Assembly (NCBI RefSeq): GCF_001586165.1
Contig: NZ_CP014608.1
Span: forward strand, 2,170,001 to 2,234,000
Direction of reading: 5' to 3'
Source of the DNA: Obesumbacterium proteus
GTDB taxonomy: Bacteria > Pseudomonadota > Gammaproteobacteria > Enterobacterales > Enterobacteriaceae
Length of the DNA: 64,000 nt
This document shows, in pieces, positions 9,383-18,886 of the stretch; within the stretch, counting starts at the first letter, position 1; every line of letters starts with the position of its first letter. Below the pieces are notes generated by a model that was not told where the DNA came from, ran no database searches, and was given only the letters and a program-made list of their open reading frames with translations. Position numbers and translations under genes: made by a program.

Positions 9383-9580
9383 CGTTCAAGATCGATGCAT
9401 TTGCGCGAAATTGCAGCATTTAGTCATCTTTATTCACTGTTCGAGGTGTTTTTATCATGTTGCCGAGTAGCTAAACTGGGTAATATAAGAATAGTGAGAG
9501 GCTATACCTCGAAGCCGTGAAACGGTATCTTGTTAGTCACAGCCTGATTTGAAGTTTTCTACTTAAGCAAAGGTATCAAG

Positions 9581-9904
9581 ATGGAAAATGTGAATAAGCC
9601 GACTTTCCAAAACGTTCTGGAATTTGTGCGTATGTTCCGCCGTAAAAATAAGCTGCAGCGCGAAATCGTGGATAATGAGAAAAAAATCCGTGATAACCAG
9701 AAACGCGTATTGCTGTTAGACAATCTGAGCGAATATATCAAGCCAGGTATGAGTGTTGAAGCGATTCAGGCGATTATTGCCGATATGCGTGGCAACTACG
9801 AAGATCGTGTTGATGACTACATCATCAAGAACGCCGACCTGTCTAAAGAGCGTCGTGAGCTTTCTAAGAAGCTTAAAGCGTTAGGCGAAGGCGAAGCTAA
9901 ATAA
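9581..9904 (+). CDS. tmaR: TmaR (YeeX), pole-localising DUF496 protein
   Basis: This 107-residue protein is the DUF496 family member YeeX, renamed TmaR in E. coli, where it clusters at the pole and sequesters PTS enzyme I. It is largely coiled-coil (FRRKNKLQREIVDNEKKIRDNQKRVLLLDN, residues 19-48) with a second helical part ending KLKALGEGEAK. The start codon follows a good ribosome site (aaaggtatcaag). It sits between gnd and the first tRNA-Asn. Confidence 0.93.
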   Translation: MENVNKPTFQNVLEFVRMFRRKNKLQREIVDNEKKIRDNQKRVLLLDNLSEYIKPGMSVEAIQAIIADMRGNYEDRVDDYIIKNADLSKERRELSKKLKALGEGEAK

Positions 9905-10050
9905 GATCCTATCTCACAGGCAGGGCATCTCGCTCTGCCTGCACTCCAAATGCTGGTAACCCCTTCAAACCACGGTCACCAAATCTTGTTCGCGTCGAAG
10001 ACTCATTCTGCGTATGGGTTCTGTTAATAAAATTTCGTTCGATGAAAAGC

Positions 10051-10083
10051 AAAAAACCCGCTTAGTTTCCTAAGCAGGTTTCT
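10051..10083 (-). terminator. Terminator downstream of tRNA-Asn copy 1
   Basis: On the minus strand the stem ACCTGCTTAG / CTAAGCGGGT with a 4-nt loop is followed by T6. Near-identical hairpins follow tRNA copy 4 and the truncated copy 5, so tRNA and terminator were duplicated together. Confidence 0.85.
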
Positions 10084-10089
10084 TAAATA

Positions 10090-10165
10090 TGGCTCCTCTG
10101 ACTGGACTCGAACCAGTGACATACGGATTAACAGTCCGCCGTTCTACCGACTGAACTACAGAGGA
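10090..10165 (-). tRNA. tRNA-Asn (anticodon GUU), copy 1
   Basis: A 76-nt cloverleaf on the minus strand, 5' TCCTCTGTAGTTCAGTCGG ... anticodon loop CTGTTAATC ... GGTTCGAGTCC ... CCA-3', with the CCA encoded. It is identical to the copies at 12282, 32949 and 33311. The sequence upstream of the tRNA (minus strand) is also conserved among copies (gaatcgtttgaacgaggcg, read on the plus strand), suggesting shared promoters. Confidence 0.98.
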
Positions 10166-10340
10166 ATCGTTTGAACGAGGCGAATATTAGCGAGCTTGCC
10201 CTACCTTGTAAAGCGCAAAAACAAATATCCGAATCGTTTGTTTAGCAAATCAGCAAAATGTTGTTTTTTTAGCAGGTTGTCGCATGTTTTTTGCCAAAAT
10301 TGCGGTTTAACTGCAATACCGCTGCAACGGTTGCACGGCG

Positions 10341-11252
10341 CTAAACACTGACGATACGCATTCGATCAATATCACGCTGTGGAGGATTGCCAAATTCTCG
10401 CTTGTACTCACGGTTGAACTGGGATGCGCTTTCGTATCCGACCTGAAACGCAGCCGTAGTACCATCAATGTTTTCAACGAGCATCAGCCGTTGAGCTTCA
10501 TATAGGCGTAGGCATTTTTGGAATTGCAGAGGACTAAACGAGGTGACTTTACGAAAATGGCGGTGGAAGGTGGAAACCGACATATGCGCTAGGTTGGCGA
10601 GTTGATCAATATCCAGCGGGGCGAGAAAGTTATCTCGCAGCCAACTGACAGATTTTGCCACTCTCTGGTTATGAGAGCCTTCGGTCGCAAGAGCGCGTAA
10701 ATATTCCCCCATCTCTCCAATGAGCAGGTAATAGTGGATTTCGCGTATGATCAAAGGGGCAAGCACCTCGATGTGCTGCGGCGTATTTAACAGATGAATT
10801 AGTCTCAAAAAGGCATCGGCTATCTCTGGTGTAGACGGAATGACACAAATTCCCTTATGTGAATTACATGGGTTGATTGTTCCCATATTTACCGATATCT
10901 CAGTAATTAATGGCAAGTCCAAAATAAGATCGATGCAGAGAAAAGGGGCATCAACCGCAACCTTAATATCATTAATGATGCAGGGGGCATCGATGCCAGT
11001 GACCATAATCTGGCCTTCACCATACTCCAGCCGTTCATTGCCGGTCAGTGATTCCATCTGTCCTTGCACAATAAACTCAATCACTGGCTGGTATATGCAG
11101 CTTTCATCGCGTGCAGCGCGGTCGCGTCGGATGAGCTCAAGCCCATTAATTGATGAACTCGTTTTGCCTGTAGCAGGAAGTAAATCTTGCAGTCGTTGTT
11201 TTAAGTGGCCGTAAATTGTTTTCATCACATTAGTTGCACGAAAATATTTCAA
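10341..11252 (-). CDS. AraC-family transcriptional regulator
   Basis: The 303-residue protein has an N-terminal AraC_N/cupin-like sensor domain (residues about 25-190, e.g. YQPVIEFIVQGQMESLTG) and a C-terminal double helix-turn-helix (about 205-300; MSVSTFHRHFRKVTSFSPLQF and GYESASQFNREYKREFGNPP). It is of the YqhC type that responds to small organic effectors. It is divergent from the RibD-like reductase at 11487 with about 230 bp between, so it probably controls that gene and itself. An internal start at MKTIYGHL (11225) is possible. Confidence 0.85.
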   Translation of the reverse strand: MKYFRATNVMKTIYGHLKQRLQDLLPATGKTSSSINGLELIRRDRAARDESCIYQPVIEFIVQGQMESLTGNERLEYGEGQIMVTGIDAPCIINDIKVAVDAPFLCIDLILDLPLITEISVNMGTINPCNSHKGICVIPSTPEIADAFLRLIHLLNTPQHIEVLAPLIIREIHYYLLIGEMGEYLRALATEGSHNQRVAKSVSWLRDNFLAPLDIDQLANLAHMSVSTFHRHFRKVTSFSPLQFQKCLRLYEAQRLMLVENIDGTTAAFQVGYESASQFNREYKREFGNPPQRDIDRMRIVSV

Positions 11253-11486
11253 GTGTTCAGCATAAAGGCGACTGATTCGGAATACAAATGCTCTGCCTAT
11301 GAGGTGAGAGAATTGGGCAATGATTTGCCTGTATCGGGCATTACATTCTCAATGCCGAACGATAGTATTTCTCTTCGTTGAAAGCGCTTGTATCAGTCGA
11401 TATTGAGCCTTTATATGGGACCGGGTGCTGAGCAAACAGAAAATCAGCGAGTCACCTGCGTGCTATTATTATGAAATTAGGAACGC

Positions 11487-12197
11487 ATGATGAAACCACA
11501 AATTACTGTTCATATGGAAGCTACCGTCGATGGTCGTTTGGTGACTACGCGTTATAGCCAGCCATTTAACGGCAAGACCACAGATGAAGTTTTAGATATC
11601 TATTTCCGCGTGGCTGAACAGGTAGGTGGGGAAGCGACTATTCTTGGCCGAGTAACTTTGCAAGAATTTCTGACATTGGGCAGTTTTGAGCATCATGGCG
11701 AAGCGCCAACGCAAAGTCATGAAAATTACAATGCTCCACGTTCAGATAAACGGATTTTCATTGTTACCGATCCAAACGGAAAAGTGATGTATGAAAAGAA
11801 CTCCGACTATCATTTTATAGCTTTGCTGAATAAGCAGGTTTCTGACCGTTACCTAGCGCATCTGCGTGAATGCAATGTTTCTTGGGTTTTTGCTGGCGCT
11901 GATGGCCAAGATATGGCGAAGGCAATGGATGTGCTCGGTTGTGATTTCGGCTTTACGCATCTGCGCTTGGAAGGGGGAGGAACGATAAACGGTACTTTCC
12001 TAAAAGCAGGTCTGCTGGATGCTTTGAGTCTGCTTATTTACCCAGGCATTGATGGTCTTTCTGGCGTGTCATCTATTTTTGAATATCGTGGAAAAGCTGA
12101 CGAACTCCCAGCTGCAGGTCAGGCGCTGGAGCTTAAATCAGTGGAAACCCTTCAGGATGGGATGGTGTGGATGCAATATAAGTTCCACAAGATTTAA
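11487..12197 (+). CDS. RibD C-terminal / dihydrofolate-reductase-fold oxidoreductase
   Basis: This 236-residue protein belongs to the RibD_C family: N-terminal MEATVDGRLVTTRYSQPF, middle GGEATILGRVTLQEFL, and the glycine-rich cofactor segment LRLEGGGTINGTFLKAGLLD near residue 165. Such proteins bind NADPH and reduce pteridine- or pyrimidine-like ketones; the substrate here is unknown. Two adjacent ATG codons are possible starts (11487, 11490), both after a plausible ribosome site (attaggaac). Its likely regulator is the divergent AraC protein. Confidence 0.82.
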   Translation: MMKPQITVHMEATVDGRLVTTRYSQPFNGKTTDEVLDIYFRVAEQVGGEATILGRVTLQEFLTLGSFEHHGEAPTQSHENYNAPRSDKRIFIVTDPNGKVMYEKNSDYHFIALLNKQVSDRYLAHLRECNVSWVFAGADGQDMAKAMDVLGCDFGFTHLRLEGGGTINGTFLKAGLLDALSLLIYPGIDGLSGVSSIFEYRGKADELPAAGQALELKSVETLQDGMVWMQYKFHKI

Positions 12198-12235
12198 TTT
12201 GTTACGCTTATGCAAAATGAGGTTTCAAGCCTAGA

Positions 12236-12276
12236 AATAAAAAACGCCTCGCATTTCTTTCGAAATGCAAGGCGTT
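12236..12276 (-). terminator. Terminator downstream of tRNA-Asn copy 2
   Basis: On the minus strand, a long stem AACGCCT-GCATTTC / GAAATGC-AGGCGTT with one internal mismatch leads into a T-run. It may also serve the convergent reductase gene. Confidence 0.8.
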
Positions 12277-12281
12277 AAATT

Positions 12282-12357
12282 TGGCTCCTCTGACTGGACT
12301 CGAACCAGTGACATACGGATTAACAGTCCGCCGTTCTACCGACTGAACTACAGAGGA
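12282..12357 (-). tRNA. tRNA-Asn (anticodon GUU), copy 2
   Basis: Identical in all 76 positions to copy 1, with the same upstream sequence on the minus strand. A 20.6-kb variable block separates it from copy 3. Confidence 0.98.
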
Positions 12358-12536
12358 ATCGTTTGAACGAGGCGAATATTAGCGATCTGTCAGAGTGCTG
12401 TAAAGTGTTAAAGTTGAAAAAAAATTTGTTTGCTTAACTTACGTTCATCTTGTTGATATTTTGACTGTTTTGAATGACTGGCGTGGTTAGGGCTTCCAAT
12501 GTCCGTTTTCGGAAGCCCCTAGAACCAAAGAAGCGG

Positions 12537-14018
12537 TTAAGCAATAAAATACGTGATAACTAGCGAAAGAGCATAGCCGCAAGCAAGCTGAACCGCGTTA
12601 CGCTTAATCAAATCATAAGGCTTGAGGCCAACTAAGCCTGAAACGGCGATAATGAAACCTGCAATTGGCGAGAAAGCACGGCCGAAACCCGCTGAGTAAT
12701 ACATTGAAAGCAGAACCTTTGTTGCAGATACGCCACCCGCTTTAGCCATTTCAGCTGCAAATGGTGCAAAAGCATTAAAGGTCGATGAGCTGCCTAAAAT
12801 CACGATGCTGACAAAGATAAAGAATGAGAAGAATGCCACCATCATTAATTCTGTATGAGCGCCTGCCGGTAGCGAAGAGAATAAGATATTCACAAAGCCG
12901 ATTTTAATCAGGCCTTCAGCCAATACCTGTGCGCATAACATTATGGATACAATAGAACTTAATGAGGTACCCATTTGTTCGAACAAGAATTTAATCTGAT
13001 TTGCTGACTCTTTGATGTTACGGTTGCGGATAAATTCACAGGAAAAAGCAAGGAAAAACGAAATTAACAAAGCAGAAATAATGTCGATGTTAACATGGTA
13101 GGCTGGTGGTAAAAAATCTTGCATCAACTGTGAACCGCAGAATAATAAAACTAATGGCAGCACAGGGAAAAATGCATAGAACAATGGTTTTGGTGGCATC
13201 TCTTTGTTGTCGAATGCGTAATCTTCCTCATTATTAACGTTTTTCTTCTCTTTTTCATCCCAATATTTTTGCATGATCATGTGCAGAATACCAATGAATG
13301 GGAAGACAACAATCACCATCGGTAGTTGAACTTTCAAAAATAACGAGAATAAATCATGATTTGCAAGTTGGGATATTAAAATAGTACCGACCTCAGCTGG
13401 GCCGTAGTTAATACAGATACTGGCAATAACAGCGGCTACCGCACCTTTACTACAACCAATAGATCGCAGAATAGGATACAGCGTTGACATCAGTAGCAAC
13501 GATAGTCCCGACGGGCTGGTAATGAAGATCGCTAAAATTTGAATCAGAACAAAACAGCTGCCTAATACAATATACTTTGATTTTAAAACACCTAAAGGTT
13601 TTACTGAAATTTCTACCAGTTTTTGTGATGCCCCGATTTCCTGCATATAGCGGGAAAACCCTGCAATGATCATGATAATCAGACCAAGGCCGCTCATATT
13701 TGTGGCAAAGATAGATTTCATGGAGCCGAAGATATCGATGAGCCTAGAGCCTGATGTTTCTTTGACTAAAGGAGCCCCCGGAAGCATGAAAGCGACTATC
13801 AGCAGTAGAGCAATGCCACCAATTAAGATGATAGCCTGCGGGTAGATATCATCTAAAATTCCCTTAGCAATAAGGGCGACTACTACAACAGAAACAGATA
13901 AACAAAATGCGCTAATGCCAAAACCAAAATATATTGCGGCTAATATAATAGGTATGCCTAGTGTGAGCATATATATGCTCTTGTAATTTGGTTTCTTGTA
14001 ATCATTCGCCATAGTCAT
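12537..14018 (-). CDS. DcuC-type anaerobic C4-dicarboxylate carrier family transporter
   Basis: The 493-residue integral membrane protein has about 12-13 hydrophobic segments and the duplicated layout of the DcuC/YfcC family, with a cytoplasmic charged loop (KYWDEKEKKNVNNEEDYAF, near residue 245) and a C-terminal signature ILGSSSTFNAFAPFAAEMA. DcuC members exchange C4-dicarboxylates, but relatives carry other organic acids and the substrate is not readable from the sequence. It lies 180 bp downstream of the ADP-ribosylglycohydrolase gene, probably in one transcript under the LacI-type regulator. Start chosen at the ATG after AGGAG. Confidence 0.8.
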   Translation of the reverse strand: MTMANDYKKPNYKSIYMLTLGIPIILAAIYFGFGISAFCLSVSVVVVALIAKGILDDIYPQAIILIGGIALLLIVAFMLPGAPLVKETSGSRLIDIFGSMKSIFATNMSGLGLIIMIIAGFSRYMQEIGASQKLVEISVKPLGVLKSKYIVLGSCFVLIQILAIFITSPSGLSLLLMSTLYPILRSIGCSKGAVAAVIASICINYGPAEVGTILISQLANHDLFSLFLKVQLPMVIVVFPFIGILHMIMQKYWDEKEKKNVNNEEDYAFDNKEMPPKPLFYAFFPVLPLVLLFCGSQLMQDFLPPAYHVNIDIISALLISFFLAFSCEFIRNRNIKESANQIKFLFEQMGTSLSSIVSIMLCAQVLAEGLIKIGFVNILFSSLPAGAHTELMMVAFFSFFIFVSIVILGSSSTFNAFAPFAAEMAKAGGVSATKVLLSMYYSAGFGRAFSPIAGFIIAVSGLVGLKPYDLIKRNAVQLACGYALSLVITYFIA

Positions 14019-14198
14019 TTATTATTCTCCTATGAAAATCTACTGGTGCTGCGGCCAGATAAATCGAACTGTCATTTCCTATGAAAGTTTAATATTGCCT
14101 TGTTAATAAAGCCTTCAAGGTAATGTTATTTAATGATTCCTGACCGAGCACACAGGATTATCTGCAGTTTGAAAAACTGAGAAATCGTTTATTTATTA

Positions 14199-15386
14199 TT
14201 ATTTAGATAAGGCTAAGGCAAGATTTTTTCTTGCTGTTGTTTTTTCAATGTCGCGTTGAGAATCTTTATTCTGAATATCAATCACGGTATCCGTGAAAGT
14301 ATCGGCAGTTATAAATAGATCGAATTTATTAACACGATTAAGCTGTGAGGCTATTGCTTGATCGATAACGTCCTCGCCCTGAAGTGCGCCTAAAATAGCG
14401 CCAGTCATCACACCAATAGAATCGGTGTCACGACCTGAGTTAATTCCATCCTGAATCGTTTTGTAGAAGTCACCTTCGTTAATAACGGCAAAACCAAGGG
14501 CGATAGGAAGTTCTTCAATTGAATTGAGACGTGAAGGACAATATGCATCGGTAGCGCGACCCGCTTTTTGCACTGAGTGTACAACATCGTCGCCCATTGG
14601 GGAGTATTTACCAATGATATTGTGGAATTCTTCTACAATGTCCGTGTACTCCGCGCCTTTTAAACGACGGGCTGCATCAACAATTTCAATAATTGCTTTT
14701 TGGGTGCCATCTTTGGCAACCGCAATCGCTTCTTGGATAACTTTATCAAGCGTCGTCCCTGGTACAAATGCTGCTGCAACGGCGGCAGCAAGCACGCCTG
14801 CGGCTTCTAAGCCAAAACTTTGCTGGTGGCCAGAGGCGAAAGCAATAGCCTCATCATAGGCTGCTTTTGGGTCGCAAGCGTTAATGGCACCAATAGGGGC
14901 AATGTACATCGCCGCACCGCAGTTGACCATGTTACCAACGCCACCAAGACGAGGATCGCAAGCAGAGAGCTGATGACGCTGGAAAATCCATTTTTCTGGA
15001 TAAAATAGCCGTTCAATCAACATGGCTTCGCGCTGCAATTCTGGAACCCAGCGAGGTGTCCAAGCAATTTCGCGCACCATTCCTGCGGCCATGTCCCATG
15101 CATCCAAATGACGTTGGGTATCGTTGTATATAGACATCAAGCACATTGTCATCAACGTATCATCAGTAATGATCCCACCTCCGCGTACACGCCCATTTCG
15201 AGCGGTAGAGCTTTGCCCCATACGATGCCACTCCATATCAATGGACGTTACTCGACCGTAGCGCTCGCTGATTTCTGCTGCCGAAAGTTTTTCCACGGTT
15301 GCACCAATGGCATCACCATAAGCAACGCCAAACATCATTGCACGGATGCGGCCGTTTAAAGAGAGACTACCAACTGTTGTCGTCAT
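14199..15386 (-). CDS. ADP-ribosylglycohydrolase (DraG/ARH) family protein
   Basis: This 395-residue protein has the two hallmark metal-binding blocks of the ARH fold: GVAYGDAIGATVE with GGIITDDTLMTM in the first 90 residues, and GRDTDSIGVMTGAILGALQG near residue 320. The family cleaves N- or O-glycosidic ADP-ribose bonds, but many bacterial members act in nucleoside or sugar catabolism. Pairing with a DcuC-type transporter and a LacI regulator points to a catabolic role, not reversal of protein ADP-ribosylation; this is inference. The ribosome site is AAGGACTCTTAGAA before ATG. Confidence 0.85.
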   Translation of the reverse strand: MTTTVGSLSLNGRIRAMMFGVAYGDAIGATVEKLSAAEISERYGRVTSIDMEWHRMGQSSTARNGRVRGGGIITDDTLMTMCLMSIYNDTQRHLDAWDMAAGMVREIAWTPRWVPELQREAMLIERLFYPEKWIFQRHQLSACDPRLGGVGNMVNCGAAMYIAPIGAINACDPKAAYDEAIAFASGHQQSFGLEAAGVLAAAVAAAFVPGTTLDKVIQEAIAVAKDGTQKAIIEIVDAARRLKGAEYTDIVEEFHNIIGKYSPMGDDVVHSVQKAGRATDAYCPSRLNSIEELPIALGFAVINEGDFYKTIQDGINSGRDTDSIGVMTGAILGALQGEDVIDQAIASQLNRVNKFDLFITADTFTDTVIDIQNKDSQRDIEKTTARKNLALALSK

Positions 15387-15510
15387 TTCTAAGAGTCCTT
15401 TGGTTGCGAGTAAATATGCATAGTGAGTTAATAATTTTGTTTATGAATGAGCATCAATTTTCATGGGTTTATTCGCTGAGATAAGAACGTAAAATTTTCA
15501 TCAGTTAGTC

Positions 15511-15585
15511 ATGGTAACGTTCTCATTTAAAGGCATGTTAAAGAGAGAAATATCCCGTTTAGCTATCAATGAGAACGTTCTCATT
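15511..15585. promoter_or_regulatory. Two LacI-family operators upstream of the ADP-ribosylglycohydrolase operon
   Basis: A perfect 18-bp palindrome, AATGAGAACGTTCTCATT, lies at 15568-15585. A weaker copy, ATGGTAACGTTCTCAT, lies at 15511-15526, 57 bp centre to centre. The AACGTT core with CpG centre is the usual LacI/GalR-family operator layout. A third site is next to the lacI-type gene. Two operators at this spacing could support looping. Confidence 0.8.
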
Positions 15586-15804
15586 TTGGGCTCAGAAAAA
15601 AGCCGAAAAGGTAAATCATGAATGATGAAACGTGAGTGTTTAAAATTATGGTCATTGGTATCTCTCTCTCCCGTTCTAATCGACTGTTATGCCGATCTCC
15701 TGTAAATTTACCGAGACGCTACTCCTGCCAAATTGCGCTTTCAAGCGCTTTTTTTCATCAAAATTGCAGTGAGTGGTGCCGATCACAAATTTAATCGACT
15801 TGCA

Positions 15805-15822
15805 TATGATAACGTTCCCATA
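15805..15822. promoter_or_regulatory. LacI-family operator ahead of the regulator gene
   Basis: TATGATAACGTTCCCATA is an imperfect palindrome sharing the AACGTT core and flanks of the sites at 15511 and 15568. It lies 43 bp before the start codon of the LacI-type gene, suggesting autoregulation. Confidence 0.7.
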
Positions 15823-15864
15823 ATGTTTTAATGCATTTGTGTAACTGATGAAAAGGAGGGGTAG

Positions 15865-16908
15865 TTGAAGGGAGTAGCGCAGCGAAGAGCAACGATTGTT
15901 GATGTGGCAAAACAAGCGAACGTCTCGAAAAGTACGGTGGCCAGAGTTTTAGAAGGGAAAATTAACGTTTCGGATGATGCACGAGCGCGTGTGCTGAAAG
16001 CTGTTGCTGCATTAGGCTATGAGCGTAATCGGCTTGCGGTAGGGATGCGTTCTGGGCGTACAGGATTGCTGGCGATAGTTATTCCCGATATAACCAACCC
16101 TTTCTGGGCTGAGGTAACGCGAGGCGCGCAAGATCAGGCCATCAAGAAAGGGTTTTCGCTGCTGGTTTTTTCATCTGACTGGGATGTTGCAAAGGAAGCT
16201 GCGCACCTGCAGGCGATACGTCAGGCCCGCGTTGATGGAGCGATTATCAACCCCGTCGCAGATAATTTCGATTCGATTGATTTTTTTGGTATGCCGTTGG
16301 TTTTTCTCGGCTCAAGCGCTGAGCGTTTTCCTGAAATTTCCAGTGTGGGTTCTGATATTAAACAAGGTGTTAATCTAGGGCTTCAAGCGTTTGCAGAAAG
16401 AGGGCATGCTTTGCCGTCATTAATCATGGGACCGAGATCGCGTTTGGCAAGAATTCGTTTCTTGCGTGCGGTTACTGACTATTGCATCGCTCGTGATATG
16501 GATCCTGAACTTGTTACTATTGAAGACGCTGATTATACGGTCGAAGGCGGATTCCAAGCGATGAGTCGTCTACTTGAATTGAACGCTAGAAAGGAAAAGC
16601 ACCGAGCTGTTTTTGCAGCCAATGACTTGATGGCGCTAGGTGCAATGATGGCGGTGCGTAAGGCTGGCTTACGCTGCAATGAAGATGTCTCCATTCTTGG
16701 GTTCGATGGTATCCCTGCAGGAATGTTTTCAATGCCAGGTTTAACCACGATTAAGAAACCTAGCCGCCAAATTGGCGAGACTGCGATGGTATGCTTACTT
16801 GATGAAATAGAAGGACATTCCGAACATGGTAGAATCCATTTGCCGTGCCAACTCATTGAGAGAGATTCGGTAGCTGATTTGTATCGGCAAAATGAGATTA
16901 ATAGATGA
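15865..16908 (+). CDS. LacI-family transcriptional repressor
   Basis: The 347-residue protein opens with a classic LacI HTH and hinge helix (ATIVDVAKQANVSKSTVARV, residues about 9-28) followed by a periplasmic-binding-protein-like sensor domain (LAIVIPDITNPFWAEVTRG from about 68). It starts with TTG at 15865, supported by a strong Shine-Dalgarno (aaaaggagggg) and by homology beginning a few residues later. It is divergent from the ADP-ribosylglycohydrolase/DcuC pair, with AACGTT operators between, and most likely represses that pair. The inducer is unknown. Confidence 0.9.
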   Translation: MKGVAQRRATIVDVAKQANVSKSTVARVLEGKINVSDDARARVLKAVAALGYERNRLAVGMRSGRTGLLAIVIPDITNPFWAEVTRGAQDQAIKKGFSLLVFSSDWDVAKEAAHLQAIRQARVDGAIINPVADNFDSIDFFGMPLVFLGSSAERFPEISSVGSDIKQGVNLGLQAFAERGHALPSLIMGPRSRLARIRFLRAVTDYCIARDMDPELVTIEDADYTVEGGFQAMSRLLELNARKEKHRAVFAANDLMALGAMMAVRKAGLRCNEDVSILGFDGIPAGMFSMPGLTTIKKPSRQIGETAMVCLLDEIEGHSEHGRIHLPCQLIERDSVADLYRQNEINR

Positions 16909-17260
16909 TTGACCGCTGAATGGCCGTTAATCAGTATTATCGGTTAATCAAATATGCCTAATGCGACACCTCCGAAGGAAATTAGAGAGAATGTCGCAAT
17001 GAAAGTATTATTTTTTTTTTGCAAAATATAATTTTTGAATTTTTTAAAATAAAAAATAGAAATAAAGTATAAATCCATCAATGTAAGTTGAGACGTAAAA
17101 TAATAGTGATAAATTATTCCTTGTAATTAAATGTGTTAACTAAATGCTTGTATCGAAATAGTGAGTGTTTATTGATAAAAATAGACATTTCACTTTTCCA
17201 TACCGATAAAGTCACTGATAATAACGACAGTCGTTTTCTCAAGTTGGCGCAATATCCCAT
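16909..17260. other. AT-rich intergenic region ahead of the pit gene
   Basis: 352 bp, extremely AT-rich, with T10 and A-tracts between 17010 and 17070. An inverted repeat TGCGACA (16962-16968) / TGTCGCA (16992-16998) could be the end of the lacI-type transcript. No gene is visible; a promoter for pit must lie here but I cannot place it. Confidence 0.5.
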
Positions 17261-18749
17261 ATGCTAAATTTATTTTCTGGTTTGGATTTATATACCGAGC
17301 TTGTGTTATTTCTTGCTCTGATTTTTGTATTGTTTTATGAGGCAATTAACGGGTTTCATGATACCGCGAACGCGGTAGCAACCGTTATCTATACCCGCGC
17401 TATGCGTCCGAATTTGGCTGTTATTATGGCAGCTATTTTCAACTTTTTTGGCGTTCTTCTGGGGGGGGTTAAGTGTTGCTTATGCCATCGTTCATATGCT
17501 ACCAACAGATTTACTGCTTAATATGGGATCTTCGCATGGCCTTGCCATGGTGTTTTCTATGTTATTAGCGGCGATTATTTGGAATCTGGGTACTTGGTAT
17601 TTCGGCTTACCTGCATCCAGTTCTCATACTCTAATAGGGGCGATTATTGGTATAGGTTTAACTAATGCAATTATGACTGGTACATCAGTAATAGATGCAC
17701 TGAATATACCGAAGGTAATAGATATTTTTGCCTCTCTAATCGTTTCCCCAATTGTGGGCTTAGTATGCGCCGGTAGCTTGCTTTTCTTGTTACTCCGATA
17801 TTGGAGCGGAACTAAAAAGCGTGCCCGTATCCATCGAGTTCCTGTCGAGCGAAAAAAGAAGGGGGGCAAGAAAAAACCCCCGTTTTGGACACGCATCGCT
17901 CTAATCCTTTCTGCTGCTGGTGTGGCGTTCTCTCATGGTGCGAATGATGGTCAGAAGGGAATCGGTCTGATTATGCTCGTGCTTGTTGGGATTGCACCTG
18001 CAGGTTTTGCAGTGAATATGAATGCTTCAGGCTATGAGATTACTCGGACTCGTGATGCTATCGGTAATCTTGCGACTTATTTCCAGCAACACCCGGAGCT
18101 GCTGAAGTTAATTGCCGATGCAGCGCAGCCGATTCCGTCAGGCGCAGATCTTGCAGAATTTCATTGCCACCCTGCAAACACGATAGATGCGCTGAGCCGA
18201 GTAAAAGCGATGTTGTCCGGTGATATGGACAACTATAGCAAATTGAGCATGACACAGCGTAGCCAGCTGCGTCGGATCATGCTGTGTATCTCTGATACCA
18301 CCGAGAATGTGGCAAAATTGGCAAGCGTAGGTAGTGATGACCGACAATTACTAAAGAAACTAAGAACAGACATGCTGAATACCATTGAGTATGCGCCGAT
18401 CTGGATCATTATGGCTGTTGCGCTGGCACTAGGGATTGGCACTATGATCGGATGGAAACGTGTGGCAACGACCATTGGCGAAAAGATTGGCAAGCAGGGA
18501 ATGACCTATGCTCAAGGGATGTCGGCACAAATTACTGCAGCGGTTTCTATTGGTCTTGCTAGCTATGTAGGTATGCCAGTTTCTACTACTCATGTCCTAT
18601 CTTCTGCAGTAGCGGGAACGATGATAGTTGATGGTGGGGGATTACAGCGAAAAACAGTGATCAATATTTTGATGGCTTGGGTATTCACTTTACCCGCTGC
18701 GATTCTTTTGTCTGGGACATTATTCTGGATTGCGTTGCAGTTTACCTAA
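17261..18749 (+). pseudogene. pitA: Pit-type low-affinity phosphate transporter, frameshifted at a G8 tract
   Basis: The two reading frames together read as PitA, a proton/metal-phosphate symporter. Frame one (17261-17521) gives MLNLFSGLDLYTELVLFLAL and the Pit signature INGFHDTANAVA. Frame two takes over at about 17461 and runs to 18749, including FSHGANDGQKGIG and the C-terminal VSTTHVLSSAVAGTM. The switch is at GGGGGGGG (17461-17468); seven G residues restore a 495-residue protein (E. coli PitA has 499). The +1 G may be a real mutation, a phase-variable tract or an assembly error. A ribosome site is weak at the first ATG. Confidence 0.92.
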
Positions 18750-18814
18750 GCAATCGGCAGGCAGAGTAGTCAGAAACGCAGTTTTGTACGTAGCCATGCA
18801 GGTTTCTATAAGCA

Positions 18815-18841
18815 AACGCCCAGTTCAAATGACTGGGCGTT
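18815..18841. terminator. Bidirectional-looking hairpin after pit
   Basis: Ten-bp perfect stem AACGCCCAGT / ACTGGGCGTT with a 7-nt loop lies between the convergent pit gene and the kinase gene at 18887. The T-run is short on either side. Confidence 0.7.
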
Positions 18842-18886
18842 GTTGCGTAAACGTTCATGTGCTGATGAGGACTAACAATCGATTAG

